The notes: a model not told the origin generated them from the sequence alone. A DNA stretch of 64,000 bases from Ancylostoma caninum (GCA_037903475.1 JBAJFG010000043.1:62001-126000); one strand, 5' to 3'. Positions 1 through 10,879 are shown, counted from the first letter of the stretch. A program made the numbers and translations.

Positions 1-58
1 TGGTCCTTGGTCATGCATTCTTATTTTTTGATGTTCGACTCTTTCCCCGTCTTTCCAG

Positions 59-124
59 ACTTATTTAATTTGTCTTCCTGTTATGTGCGGAGCCGCTCGA
101 CTAGAAGCTACACCACTAATTACA
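59..124 (+). CDS. Candidate internal exon at left edge (unidentified gene)
   Basis: A 66-nt stretch follows a good nematode acceptor (TCTTTCCAG, ending at 58) and stops at a consensus donor (ACA then GTGAGT at 125). It is open in phase 0 for 22 codons, with a central VMCGAARLEATPLIT-like peptide, and is also open in the frame that skips two bases. I do not recognise the protein. No partner exon was found within the next few kilobases. If real, it belongs to a gene running in from the left. Evidence is splice signals plus an open frame only, which can arise by chance in this much sequence. Confidence 0.2.
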
Positions 125-129
125 GTGAG

Positions 130-1015
130 TGTTGAAGTAAATTGTCTAGCATTAACAAAAACTGCAGTATAGCCTGCAAGGCAAGCGATAAAGTAGAGCA
201 CCAAAGAGCATGATGCTCCATCGGCAATAACCCACAAGCGAATGCAACGAATATGGATTCCTCCACCTTAAATTGTCTTTTTATTGAAAAAAAGGGGAAA
301 GGTTTTCATTTGGTCGAACTTCACGATAAAATGTTAACGTTTACGTAGCACTTAAGTCAATGAAAGCTTCAGAAACCACAGAAACCATGCAGCGCAGAAG
401 CCGCCCTTTCAAGGAGTGGGAAAAACAAATTATACTCTATGAGGATTTCTGTAGTGGAAATGCCGCATTACCACGAACGTGTGGGTGATAGCAGGTAGCA
501 GCTGAATGTGAGAATATTGGATCAGAAGGGGGTTTAAATCAATTTCTTTTTACAACTACATTAATCATCCATCATAATAAAATAAGTACGAGTAAGTGCT
601 CGTGATTATTGGATAAGACTTCTCCACTAATATGCTAATATAAGTCGGACTATCAGGAAGAGAAAAAATGCATGGCAGCGTTACGTAAACGTCATGAGAC
701 TGTGAACGATGTGCACAAAGAGGATCTGTTAACTCATCAGGAAATTCGTTTCCTTCACCGAACGAGTTCGGGGTAACGGCAATTTGTGGTGACAACCGTA
801 GAAGCTTTGAGATTTAACTTTTTTTGTGCGAATCTGTACTTGCTATCTCTTCACAATTACAGTGACCTTTTCTTACCAGATATCTTTCTATGCGTATGAT
901 TATGTTATGTATTACACATCATCATACACGAAACATTGATGATATTCAGATATCAATGTTCCATTTCTTGTTCCATTTTTCTGTTTTATTTTTCCATGTG
1001 ATTATGTTTTGAATA
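130..1015. other. Intergenic or intronic, no gene seen
   Basis: AT-rich sequence with scattered stops in all frames. The only longer open stretch, on the minus strand at 565-795, has no recognisable motif and no convincing splice signals. No repeat structure stands out. Confidence 0.5.
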
Positions 1016-1023
1016 TAGGCGTT

Positions 1024-1500
1024 GAATTTAGAAGCTCTGAACTCGAAATCTTTAATCCGGTTCGTTACTTCTCGAATCGATCCGAAAGCTGCCCGAGCTG
1101 CTCGTCTCTGCTTCATGATCGATGTTGTTCATCATGTTCAGTTCCCGTCCCAGATAGACGTAGGAATCCACTCGTTGAAGAATGCTTCCTGCCAAATTCA
1201 CTTCCCCTGCATCAAACCGCTGGTTCACCGTTACTTGCGTCCTGGACATGTTCATCTCCAAGCCTATCTTCAGACCAGCCACATTAAGTTCGTTTATCAT
1301 CGTTTCCATCTCGGCCATATTGTTAGCTACCAACACAATATCGTCTGTGATGCAGACGCTACTGATTTTCTTTCCGTCGATGAGGTATCCTTTGTCTTCC
1401 CAATCCAATTCCGACATCGCATATTGCAGAGCCGCTGTGAACAGCTTTTGGGATATCGTGTCTTCCTGCTGCACTGCGAATTTCCAGCTTGATCGGTGAA
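1024..1500 (-). mobile_element. RTE-type LINE: inverted reverse transcriptase palm fragment
   Basis: Read on the minus strand, this encodes the palm of an RTE-clade reverse transcriptase: QQEDTISQKLFTAALQYAM, then ITDDIVLVANN where a live element has FADD, then INELNVAGLKIGLEMNMS and YVYLGRELNMMNNIDHE. After that the frame shifts by one and continues as RRAARAAFGSIREVTNRI. The A to T change beside the catalytic DD, the frameshift and missing flanking domains make it dead. The downstream part of the same kind of protein lies next door on the plus strand (1515-1895), so this copy is broken into two head-to-head pieces. Family assignment is by recognition of the conserved blocks and was not searched. 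Confidence 0.8.
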
Positions 1501-1514
1501 GATCAATCATGAGA

Positions 1515-1895
1515 TCATGCGACAATCGCCAGGTCTATGCGAGCACTAGAGAGATGTCTTCTGAAGACGAATCGGTACCAACAATGGCATCAACGCCTCC
1601 GAGATTCCTATTTGCAAGAGAAATCGCGATAGAAAGATCTGCTCAAGAACATGGATCATTTGAGGCATCGCTGAGCTGGCCACTTACTTCGAGGTAACGA
1701 TGATAGATGGAGTCTCCGCGTCACCGAATGGCTCTCAAGAAACAAGGTCAGATCAACCACTGGGAAGACCACCGACACGATGGGCCGACTGATTTACAAA
1801 GTTTTTCAGAAAACGAGTCTACCACATTGGATGCAGGTCGCCAGAAATCGTACGATGTGGAAAAGTTGTGGTCATCGCTTAGAAGATAGCCAGCT
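1515..1895 (+). mobile_element. RTE-type LINE: C-terminal part, sense orientation
   Basis: The plus strand reads RALERCLLKTNRYQQW, then a stop inside the usual RWAGH block (RHR-stop-AGHLLRGNDDRW), then SLRVTEWLSRNKVRSTTG, and ends with VARNRTMWKSCGHRLEDSQ before the stop near 1888. This is the thumb and C-terminal tail of the RTE protein whose palm lies inverted just upstream. At least one stop and the lost start make it a fossil. The 3' end of the insertion is probably shortly after 1895, but no clear tail repeat is visible. Confidence 0.75.
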
Positions 1896-2154
1896 AAGAA
1901 GGATTACGTGACGTTCGTCACCCGTCCTTCCGCGAACGCAGCGGAAAGGGCGGAGTGCGCAACGAACCCTCCCGCCGTCAGTGCTTATGCGAGCTGCCTC
2001 GCTTGCCTCGTTTGTCTGCGCCTCTGGGAAAGGCCATTGTTTTCTCGCCTAGTTGTGCACTCTCTGGGCACTCCGCGTGCCACCGTGCTGTCTCGCTCAT
2101 GCAAATGAAGCTTCTCCCTCGTACGCGCGAATTCCTTGAAGTTAAAAGGGATAG
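1895..2154. other. GC-rich segment upstream of zinc-finger fragment
   Basis: This stretch is clearly richer in C and G than its surroundings and carries ATGCAAAT at 2098-2105. Several short overlapping open frames run through it but none shows a domain. It may be the 5' flank or an upstream exon/intron of the zinc-finger-like ORF that follows, or part of the same repeat. Confidence 0.25.
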
Positions 2155-2499
2155 AGGTTTTCGGAAGGGTTAATCCGTAATAACAAGAGCTTCGAGCCGG
2201 TAGAGGTGGTTTTCACGAAATCGAAAGCACTTGGTGGGCATGACATTGCGATATTAGTGCATCCTGACCGACGTCACTGTTACGAGTGGCACTTCCAGAA
2301 GGTTTTGTCAGACGGAATGACAAAAACCTACTGTTGCAGCGGATGTAAAACGCTGAAGAACAGGAAGCGGCTGCGATTTCCGCGGTCGCTTCCTTCGGCG
2401 GAAATAATGGGCACGGTCAGTGATGATTTCTTTAAACCGAGGAGCGCGCCAAGAGTGATAGCGGAGCGGCTGGTAATAGAGCGGTGCAAGGAAATATGA
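2155..2499 (+). pseudogene. FLYWCH-like zinc-finger protein fragment (multicopy nematode family)
   Basis: The frame is open from just after a stop at 2152 to a TGA at 2499. It reads SFEPVEVVFTKSK, then HPDRRHCYEWHF, then TKTYCCSGCKTLKN, and near the end KPRSAPRVIAERLVIERC. The aromatic/His pair followed by C-x2-C resembles the FLYWCH-type or related zinc fingers that precede MULE-like domains in multicopy proteins of strongylid nematodes; this is family recognition from memory. Related proteins as I recall them continue past the KPRS...ERLV block, whereas this one stops there, so it is probably a truncated copy or one exon of a longer gene. There is no ATG near the left end; GTG at 2206 is not a credible eukaryotic start. 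It could be transposon-derived. Confidence 0.4.
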
Positions 2500-2517
2500 A
2501 GTCAGGAAGATAGCGAT

Positions 2518-2530
2518 CCCCCCCCCCCCC
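2518..2530. repeat. Poly(C) tract, 13 nt
   Basis: Uninterrupted run of 13 C just downstream of the zinc-finger fragment; one of about nine such G/C homopolymers in the window. Confidence 0.95.
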
Positions 2531-3149
2531 TTGGGAAGTCTCTTTCCTTTTCTACACTACATTCAACATTGAATAAGTTTGGATGCTAGGTAGGAGGGAA
2601 AGTAGTCCATGCCCTGAGAGGTCATCCGAAGAAGGCTTAAAGAAAAATGTGGGCAGATAAACACAACTCTTGCGCATTTTGGTGGCAGGAATCACTATCA
2701 TAGTCAAGAAAGCAAGAAGAAAAACTGTAGCGATTGATTCACTCTAGAATTCAAGGTGAGGCAAAAAACGAGTTAGGGGAAGCCTTAGACTAAGCCTAAG
2801 CCTCTGCTTAAGCATGTGGCTTTATATGAGTTTCCCACTCCCCCACCACAGCTCCCTTTTCCCCAAGGTGACATGCACACACCCTTCAAGGAGTGCGAGG
2901 AGGGCGCTACTGCGCTCTAATATGAAGCTATGACGCAACCGCCACAATTAACACTCGCCGTCTTCATCCCGCCCCTCTTGCTCCGTGCCCACCCTCGCTG
3001 TCTGACCCCGGAGAATACGCGCGCGGCGGCGCGGCAGGTGACGAACGTCCGTGGACGGCTAAAAAGTGTCAAAGTGGGTATAATTGTGCTTTCACTTGAT
3101 GGAATCAATAGTGAAGACACTAGCAAGAGAAGTGCAAGAGGCCACACCC

Positions 3150-3410
3150 GCACTCTGATAACTGTGCAGCACAAACGCATGCTGAACGGCGTAATGGTTC
3201 GAGTAAAAACCCTAGCAGCAACAGTTGCCAGTTGCTGCCATTCTCCTCTCGATTGCTGCTCAAGCTGTTAGGTCTTTAACAGCAACTGCTGAGGGACGGC
3301 AGCAATCAAGGGGAGGATGGCAGCAACTGACAACCGTTGCAGCTATTGTTTCTACTTGAACCATTACGCCGTTTGGTCCGCGTTCGTCCTGCCCAGTTAT
3401 CAGATCAGGT
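3150..3410. repeat. Foldback repeat with arms of about 115-130 nt
   Basis: The left arm (about 3153-3268) contains CTGATAACTG, GGCGTAATGGTTC and AGTTGCTGCCAT. The right arm (about 3277-3408) contains their reverse complements in mirrored order around a small centre near 3272. Identity is roughly 75-80% by eye with a few indels. Opposing open frames at 2930-3271 (+) and 3260-3544 (-) both read through NGVMV-x-V-x-T-x-AATV-x-SCCH-x-PLDCC, which follows from the inverted duplication and does not prove two genes. No clear target duplication was found, so the superfamily is unknown. Confidence 0.75.
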
Positions 3411-3545
3411 CGGAATAATCTAGCTTGATTCATTGTTTGAGAAGGTGCTACAGTAGATATTGCATTACTCTCCTCGGTTATTCCATTACTCTCCTCATTA
3501 TTTAGTTTGCCATCCGGACCAAACTTAGCCAACAGAAGGGCCACA

Positions 3546-6500
3546 GCGCATGAGGATCAAACATTATTATGCGAGTGGGAAAGAGTTTGAGTTATAATCG
3601 TGAGGAGTGATAAGGTGACGGAAATTCTCAACATGTTCCAATGCAGGTGTTCTAATGGTGCTCGTTTGGGCTCTGATTCGTAATTGTTCTCTACAACTCA
3701 AAATCTTGAGAAGTGATGATATTCTTGAGAAGTGATGTGACCCACTAATTCATCTTGCGGGCGAAGGGTTGTCAACATGTGGTGTTTTTCGAAGATGACA
3801 ATCCTTTTTCGTTCTGATTGAAGACTATTTCATTGCAAATCGGGGGAGTGGACTACATTTAATATCGAGTAGCTATTCCCTTGGTTGTACATCAGTAAGG
3901 ACGGGTATTATCTTTTTACCTTTCAAATTTGATTTTACAACACAGGAGGAATGAAAAATAAGAATTCGAAAAGCATCGTCGATTCAAAAGGCGTGGCGGA
4001 GTTCACACCCCCAACCCTCTGCCTAACAGTCCAGCAACTTTCTCACTCGTTCACCCCGTTGCTAACGAAAGGGTCAGTTGCAACGCGTCTGTGGTGGGGT
4101 GGTAATGTGGCGTAATGAAACACCTTCTCAAATAAAGATTCAGGCCAAATAGGTTTCATTTCCATCCGCTAGTCTGGCCTTTTGCACTTCTAAAGGTTTT
4201 ATGTCTCGATCCATGAAACGGAGGTCATCTTCCACAAACTCTCAACCAGCAAAGCTCAAAGATACGTGATAATCTTTTCGGCAGCAAAATAGAATTGTGC
4301 GGAACTGGGAAAATGAGAAAATGCATGGAAATGAAATTGCGCTGTACTAACAAGAAGGATAAAATCCTCTGAAGGAATAAATCGTTAATTTTTTTCAGCA
4401 CGAACTGTGGAATCATAGCTATCCGTCCTATCTCGCAATTGTGCTCACCTCTTGTTTAAATCTTGTTCTTGCATTTCATGCTCCTCTAATTTCAGTTGTA
4501 ATACGTCAACTAGCTTTGTTTGAATTATTCGCAGAACATTCCTCCGGTTTCAGTTGTGTTAAGCCCAATAGTTATGCTCTATGGTCCTCTATGTCCTTCA
4601 CCAAATCAGCTCCATCGATTACCAGTCATTATAATTTCTCTTATCTCGTTTGACCACTATACTGTTTTACCCCACTCAACCCCGGATCGAATCCTGCGGC
4701 GTGTGGAGCTCGGCATGGTTCACGGACTTAGTTAGACCGTATTGACGGACTTGCGATGTTGGAGGCCATCGCTCTTCCTTGCCATGATATCTACGTCTAC
4801 CCGATATTACTCACTTGGAGCGGTTTTTTACCTACCATAATATTTATCGGTGTTATTTCTCAAACGGTTATTCTTTTTTGTCAACTCTTGCATCCGGTAA
4901 TAAATAAACCAATCAAAATTCTTACGTGGATAGAATACATTGAAGAAAAAACTAGGTTGCAGGGAAATGATTGCGACACTTCACCAAAAACTCCTTCTTG
5001 GATTCCTCTCACGCGACTTACGAATGCCAAATATGTATAATTACGTGACTGCCTGTCCGCTGAGCATGTGCGCGATATATAGCGAGATATACAAGGGTGT
5101 GACACTGCGCCGCTTTTCATCTAGGCGCGAAAATGAACCAGAAAGTAATTCGAGGTTTTTTTTTGCACATGCTCCTGTTTAGCGCCCATGCGAATAAAAG
5201 GGACAACAACATCATCGTGGCATTTGGCACGATGCTCGCCAGCCGTTTAACATTCTGAAATTTCGTTTCGGGGGATACACCGCCCAAAACCACTTATTTA
5301 CTCAAGGGTATTCCGAGCTGAGGAGCAGGGTATGTTCCACCGGACCAATAGTATGGGTAAAATCGAAATCTAAGGGCGACACCCGTCACTTTTTGAGAAC
5401 AAGGACGGTCATTGACTGACGACCACTTCAGCCCGCAGTATCCCTAGTATCCCGGTTGCAGACTCCGCGGCGTGAAACCTCCCTCACTAGGTGGCCGACG
5501 TTGACGGGCACACACTGTGATCACAGCTTGTCCAAATGCTCACTAATACGAGAGAGAAAGGTCGAAGGCCGATTAAAGTTCAGAGTGTCTCAATCATTTC
5601 CGACAACTAAACACAAAATACGTTTTGCAAAACAAGCTTTCCACCTGTACATCAATTTGTGCGCACATTGCACCGAAACAGGAGTCAGACACTACGATTG
5701 CACACCTCAATTTATTGTAAAATTGTAGCGATTAGCAAATTTGCAACGACATCCACTCAAAAAAACGTTCTAAACTGCTCTGGTGCAAGATTTGTTGACA
5801 GGAAAATTTCCATAAGATGCCGACCGCTTGTACAAAATGAGCGGGCTTCACATAAATGAATAGAGAAGGAATAGATCTTACAGGACAGAATAGAGCTTTG
5901 TAATTTTCAAACCGAAAGGAAGGAACTCAGCAAGAAATGCAGGACCTTTTCTCTACGCGTTCGAGGAGAAAGGGTCCCATGACCTATGATAAAGAACTGT
6001 GTTGAAAAATTCGAAATTCAGAGAGCGACCGGCATTTTTGTGAACAAAATAGGGTTAACTGGAAGAAAACTTCAAGGAAATGTCCACCATTTCTCTCGTT
6101 CTACCAATAATAAGCAAACTGTTTAGTTTATGTTGAACAGACCAAACTGGATGAAAAATATCCGTAGGTGCTAAATCCTATTCATGAACATTCCAAAGAA
6201 TGCGCTTGCCTACCCACAAACGCAAGGTTCGCGACCGAGATAAAGATGCAGTCGAAATAGAGCTGGGTGGGAAGTCATTCCATTGCTCAACCTTTTCAAT
6301 GTGATTGCTGGTAGGTAGTGATCATCACAATCAACCTTCGGCGAGCTCAAAAACAAAAGAAGCAAACGTGAAAAGAAGAACAAAAAAAGGAGACAACCGT
6401 GAATGGTTCCGCCTCTTACTATAAATGAATCACGTTAACTAGTAGTAGTCTATCCTCCCCTCCCCCCCCAAGGTCTGAGTTGTTGGGTGAGAAGTCAGAA

Positions 6501-7310
6501 AAAGCTTACGTTTGAAGTTCACTTAGCAGGACCACAGCTGGGGTCCAAAAACAGGCTGATTATCATTCCTTGGCTTGGGAGTATTTGAATTCGCCTTAAA
6601 ATGTTGAACGCTGAGATCACATAAGAGGGAGATAAAACATAAAGCGTCGTCTGAACGTAGAATCGCAGACGCCTCGAATAACCACAGCGAATTAGAAAGA
6701 CGGAAACAGGTACTTATGCCACTTCCTGTTTTCATCATGCCACTGCAGCGCATGACAAATCATCAAACTCGTAGATCCTGCCGATGGCTGGGTGGCGGTC
6801 AAGACATACGCCGCGACGCGACCGCGCCGCACGCGTACTCTTTTCAAGTTCAGGTTGTTTCTTCAAATTCGACGCACTAAATGACATCGGTGGCCACCTT
6901 CTCACAGTTTGTGGGTTCCGAAAGCACTCATCTGTCCCACTCAAGCTTAGAAAAGTTGTCCATATTCACGCAGAACTGTTCGTATCCTCGAACGCTGCAG
7001 CCGCGACGCGTACATGAATCGACCAATCACAGGCTAGCAGCGTACCTCCTGTCACGCAGCCCCGATGGCTATGCATGTCTTGCTACAGAGGAATGAGAGT
7101 AAAGAAAACAACTTCTGTGATATGTGATCATCAGGAAGCTTTCTGTCTTCCGTTTCTCGCTTTCCATTTTATAACCATTTTTTATAACCGTTTTTTCGTT
7201 CACATTTTCCGATTTTGATCCGAAAAACGAAAAAGTACAAAGGATTGAAGTAGAAGGATAAAATCCATCAAACTCCTAAATATTTTTAAAATCAACGTTA
7301 AAAATAAACG
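3546..7310. other. Intergenic or intronic, no supported gene
   Basis: Long AT-rich stretch. A hydrophobic open frame follows a good acceptor (TTTTTTTCAG) at 4399 and runs to 4653, and another lies at 4756-5040; both could be chance or unrecognised membrane-protein exons. A short C run lies at 6462-6469. No transposase, reverse transcriptase, tRNA or long inverted repeat was recognised. Confidence 0.4.
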
Positions 7311-7313
7311 CAA

Positions 7314-7513
7314 TCAATCAATCGAACCTAGCTTTTTTTTCGAATGAATGACTAGAGGTTGTGACTGATTGATATCTTCTGGTCGTGCAGTATCCCACCA
7401 ATAGGGTAAACGTTGTTTTGCACCAGTGAATTGATTATCGATAAGAAGGGTTTCATTAGGGAATCCCTGAGAACCTTCAGGGATTACTGGCTCGCCTGGA
7501 AAATTTGGCATAC
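7314..7513 (-). CDS. Candidate terminal exon, weak carboxylesterase-like resemblance
   Basis: On the minus strand an acceptor (TGTTGCAG, ending at 7514) is followed by an open frame, entered after two bases, that runs to a TGA at 7314. The peptide begins MPNFPGEPVIPEGS, has a centre NETLLIDNQFTGAKQRL and then PYWWDTARPED. The order PN, then a hydrophobic TLLIDN block, then a QRL...WW block recalls the C-terminal end of type-B carboxylesterases/cholinesterases (TGDPN ... YL.I ... FW). That is a resemblance only. Incoming splice phase is 1, which does not fit directly with the candidate exon at 9741-9911 (outgoing phase 2), so at least one further exon would be needed between them. A polyadenylation signal is not evident. 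Confidence 0.3.
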
Positions 7514-7519
7514 CTGCAA

Positions 7520-9300
7520 CATATTTTTCAAAGGTCTTAGTCGACGATATATTTTCTATGGTTATTCATAAAATGTTGCTCATCCACCGATATGGTGTCC
7601 CTTTTTGATTTTTCTCGCTAAGACTAGGTAGGGATCGAATCATTTGGAGTTTCCATCTTTGCCCTGTTTCTGTGTATAAAGCTCAATTTCTTTGCAGGCG
7701 ATCACTCAGTTCTTCCAGGTGTGGGCAGCACGAGTGTATTGGCTGGTGCAGTAGAACTTCTTAGTCACGGTTCTGTATCTTCTGATCGCCTCGCCTCTTT
7801 TTGCAGTTCGAGCATGCACATTCTCATGTGAATGCTAAATATTCTGTAGTTTTGAGCACATCACCCCACAATTTTCCTAACGCTTCCGAAACAGCCTTCA
7901 GTGAATGGACCATTGGTGCTTATGCGCTTGGATGAGATATGTACTAGATCCGTCTTTTCTATCCAGTAACGAGAACTCTTGGATTGTCCTTGCTGTATAA
8001 TAGGAAAAAAAGGACTTGCCCTCCTAATTCTCACCCGGCATAGGTTGTCCAGCTCGCACAGCTTTATGGTTCTCGCACTGTTAATATTCAGAGCAGAAGT
8101 TAGGCATTCATGGCAATCCAGGAGTTTAATTCGTAGAAACTGGAGCCAGGGATTTTTTTTGTCATGGAGCTAGTGTTATACAAAATTTCCCGCTTTCTGT
8201 TCTAGGCTTTTGAATTCACGCCGGACTTCCGTTTCGCTCTAATGTTTTACGGGATTCAAAGTTTCACTTCCAACTTCTTACCTGGTGGTCATGCAAGCAT
8301 ATCGGAGTTGTGCACCACTGACAACAGTGACTCTGATTCAATTGTTGAGAAAGTCGCTCTCAAGCCATTGCATTTACGCCTCTGCAGCCATTTTATTTCT
8401 ACGAGAATGATGCAATTGTGGACATGGCAGACATTCTAATCTCTGAGGGAAATAAGTGTGAGCACAAAGACGTGCGTTAATTTTGAAAAAGCATTGTTTG
8501 TTTCAGAGGCGATTTCTCTAAAGACTTTCTCACATGTTTGCTAGTACTTATCCTGACATTTTAACCAAAAGCTTAATTTGAGCTACAATCTTGCTATAAA
8601 CAATTTGTTCGTGATCAGTGATTCACCTGATTTTCGAGTTGAATAATGGATGTGTGCTGGGAATCATTTCAGGAGCGATGTAGTCGCCTCGAGAGGTATG
8701 AATCGAGGTGGACAAGTGAGGACAGCTAGGAAAGATCAGCAAATAATAAGTTGCAACGACAACTTTCTCAAGTTAATCTCGTTCAAGTGGTGATCGTCTG
8801 CAGAAATACTCTGAAATTCGACATTTCTCCCCTCTAATTCAACTGAGAATACAATTGTGTGCACTCACAGTGCTGAGAAATGCCGTGGTGAAAATCTAAC
8901 GCTAGCAGAATGTCTTCGCACACAAATTTTTGACCGTGCATAGGGAACAGAAATAGCTTTCTAGCCATCACACTTATCCTATATGAATTCCGTAATACGA
9001 TTTGCTGAATTTTGAGATTGCTACGAACCGTTCCTTCTATGGACGTAGATGAAATCAGAACAATGCAGGAGGCGAAATATTCAAGGAATTCTAAGAAGTC
9101 CTTGAACTCCATTATGGCTCCTTGATGTGGCCATTGGGAGAACTTGTTTTATTCCTCCAATCACAATCATCCACCTAAATGTGGTGAAAGTGTGTGGTTG
9201 GTAATTGAATCAGAATAAGGGTAAAAGCTTAAAAAACCTATTCCGCATTAATAAATATTTTATGTCCAAACCATTCACTTCCAATCGACAACACATAGAG
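7520..9300. other. Possible intron between candidate exons; otherwise unassigned
   Basis: If the flanking candidate exons belong to one minus-strand gene, this is intronic. Open stretches at 8205-8439 (+) and 8834-9112 (-) have no recognisable domain. The latter contains a strong GTGAGT donor at 8868-8863 with an outgoing phase of 1, which would suit the exon at 7314-7513, but its peptide is unfamiliar. Confidence 0.3.
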
Positions 9301-9309
9301 ACGGATAGT

Positions 9310-9460
9310 AAAGCTTTGTTCTATTTTTTTAAATTTTTTGGGGATAAACAGTGATGAATGACCGACATGCAGCTTGGAAGTTGCCAAGGCTATGCAGCTT
9401 ACTACCTTATTTGATGTTCGTCCACAGATGAACTTCATCATTTTTGCACGGAAAGCCTGA
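9310..9460. repeat. Diverged direct repeat, copy 1
   Basis: Contains GCAGCTTACTACCTTATT, TGATGTTCGTC, CAGATGAACTTCATCAT and TTGCACGGAAAG. The same blocks recur in the same order and orientation at about 10504-10660. Overall identity is about 75-80% by eye. The two copies are about 1.2 kb apart. Confidence 0.75.
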
Positions 9461-9479
9461 CTTACTACGGGAGCCCGAT

Positions 9480-9720
9480 TCTTGGAGCTTTCGCGAAAGT
9501 ACTACATCACCCAGCGATTTCTATGAAAATTCCGCCCACTTGGAGCAGAACTTCAGACGCAGAAGTAGCTTTGGAATTTCCGCGGAGCTTGACACTTTCC
9601 GAAGCTTCGACGGAGCTTTGACGTCATTTGGAAACTCCGCAGAGCATTTCGAAATGATAACACGATAAGAATTGGATAATATGATAAGAATAGAACTTCC
9701 TCGGAGCTTCATGACTAATA
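9480..9720. repeat. Segment rich in CGCGGAGCTT-like motifs
   Basis: Short direct and inverted variants of CCGCGGAGCTT / GGAGCTTTCGCG / AACTCCGCAGAGC occur at least five times here. Related copies (GGAAGCTCCGCAGAGCTTGC and TTTCGCGGAGCC) appear at 10178-10215. It looks like the interior of a repeat that accompanies the direct repeat pair on either side of the candidate exon at 9741-9911. Confidence 0.5.
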
Positions 9721-9740
9721 GAATGATCTAAGATACTAAC

Positions 9741-9911
9741 ATATCGAATAACATATCTTGCTTCGCGTCAGGCTCTACTTCAAAATATTCCAATAATGTC
9801 ATCCATAATGTCAAACTTTGGATAAAGCTCGTGTCAGTATCTCTGGGACCATTTCCGTGAATACGATAATCCAATAGATTTTCACCAAAAAGGTATTTTC
9901 CCATGTTATCG
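9741..9911 (-). CDS. Candidate internal exon, weak carboxylesterase-like resemblance
   Basis: A 171-nt stretch on the minus strand lies between a strong nematode acceptor (TTAATTTCAG, ending at 9912) and a fair donor (GTTAGT from 9740). The frame, entered after one base, is open for 56 codons and includes GKYLFGENLLDYR and DTDTSFIQSLTLWMTLLEYF. The YLFG block followed by an L-x-LW block resembles the region before the C-terminus of type-B carboxylesterases/neuroligin-like proteins (Y-x-FG ... YWTNFA). Together with the candidate terminal exon at 7314-7513 the order would be correct, but the phases do not join directly. It could equally be an unrelated or chance open frame. Confidence 0.3.
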
Positions 9912-10503
9912 CTGAAATTAAGACCCAACTGCGGCACGTAATACAATCATAGAGCAAACCTGGTTGAGACGCATCTTCAAAAAACGAACGACTAGTGGAG
10001 TAACTAGTGCTACTTTTTTAGAGAGAACCACTTTTTGCTGGGGCTCATGACCCTACCTTTCTGGCTTCGGAACACGTGGAGGTGTTAGTCAATCCATGTT
10101 TATCGACCTTACCTAATTGCTCGAGTTATGGTTGACTCCATAATGGACAGATTTCCTCACTCTTGGTCCATTTCGGAAGCTCCGCAGAGCTTGCTTGAAA
10201 CTTTCGCGGAGCCATCTTGGAAGCGTGCTGCTGGTAACTTGAGGGTGGAGCGCGGGATGGTTCCGTGGAAGATCCGAAAGTTTGTGCGGGGAGGAACACC
10301 AGGACTCCTTCAAAGTGTGCCAACTATTAGAACCTGCCGTTATATGCGTTTTCTCAGAATATTTCACCTAAATGTACTAAAACTTTGTGCAGAATGAGTT
10401 CAAATAAAGACAAAAAGGGTTTTCTAGGAACATACTCAGCACTGTTATTTATTTCACGTTGAAACTACCGCACTTCATTCGCCAACACACCATGATTAAT
10501 GAT

Positions 10504-10660
10504 GAAGCTTTTTTTCTATCTTTAGAAAGATTTTTTGTGAATAAATACTGATGATTGAATTGGAGGCTGCGTGGAAGTTGTCAAAACGGTGCAGCTCACT
10601 ACCTTATTCGGTGTTCGTCTGCAGATGACCTTCATCATCTTCGCACGGAAAGTCCTAAAA
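10504..10660. repeat. Diverged direct repeat, copy 2
   Basis: Second copy of the repeat at 9310-9460, with GCAGCTCACTACCTTATT, GGTGTTCGTCTGCAGATGA and TCGCACGGAAAGTC. The distance and common orientation suggest either a tandem duplication or two insertions of one element. Confidence 0.75.
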
Positions 10661-10879
10661 TCACCTGCTTTAGTCCACATCGTGATGAATCGAATTTATG
10701 GCGAAAGTAATTTTTCTTGTTATGAATTCGCTTTTTTTGGAGTGTTTTTTTTTGCGAGACTTACTTGTTCAGAGAGAGAGAGAGTGCAATAGCAGTGGAT
10801 TCCAGTACGGCAGGAAAACCCATGCAAAGCTCGAAGCTGTGTTCGTCAGACTGCTCCAAAGACCCCACTACTCTGAACG

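Noticed and set aside
4400..4653. Hydrophobic open frame after a perfect acceptor, resembling a membrane-protein exon
   Set aside because: No recognisable receptor motif and no matching exon. Open runs of this length are expected by chance downstream of some of the many TTTCAG sites.
5110..5254. Minus-strand open stretch after AAATTTCAG with a hydrophobic peptide
   Set aside because: About 47 codons open is not significant, and no family was recognised.
8834..9112. 92-codon minus-strand open frame with a GTGAGT donor
   Set aside because: Peptide unfamiliar; an acceptor in the phase needed to join the exon at 9741-9911 is poor. Kept only as a remark.
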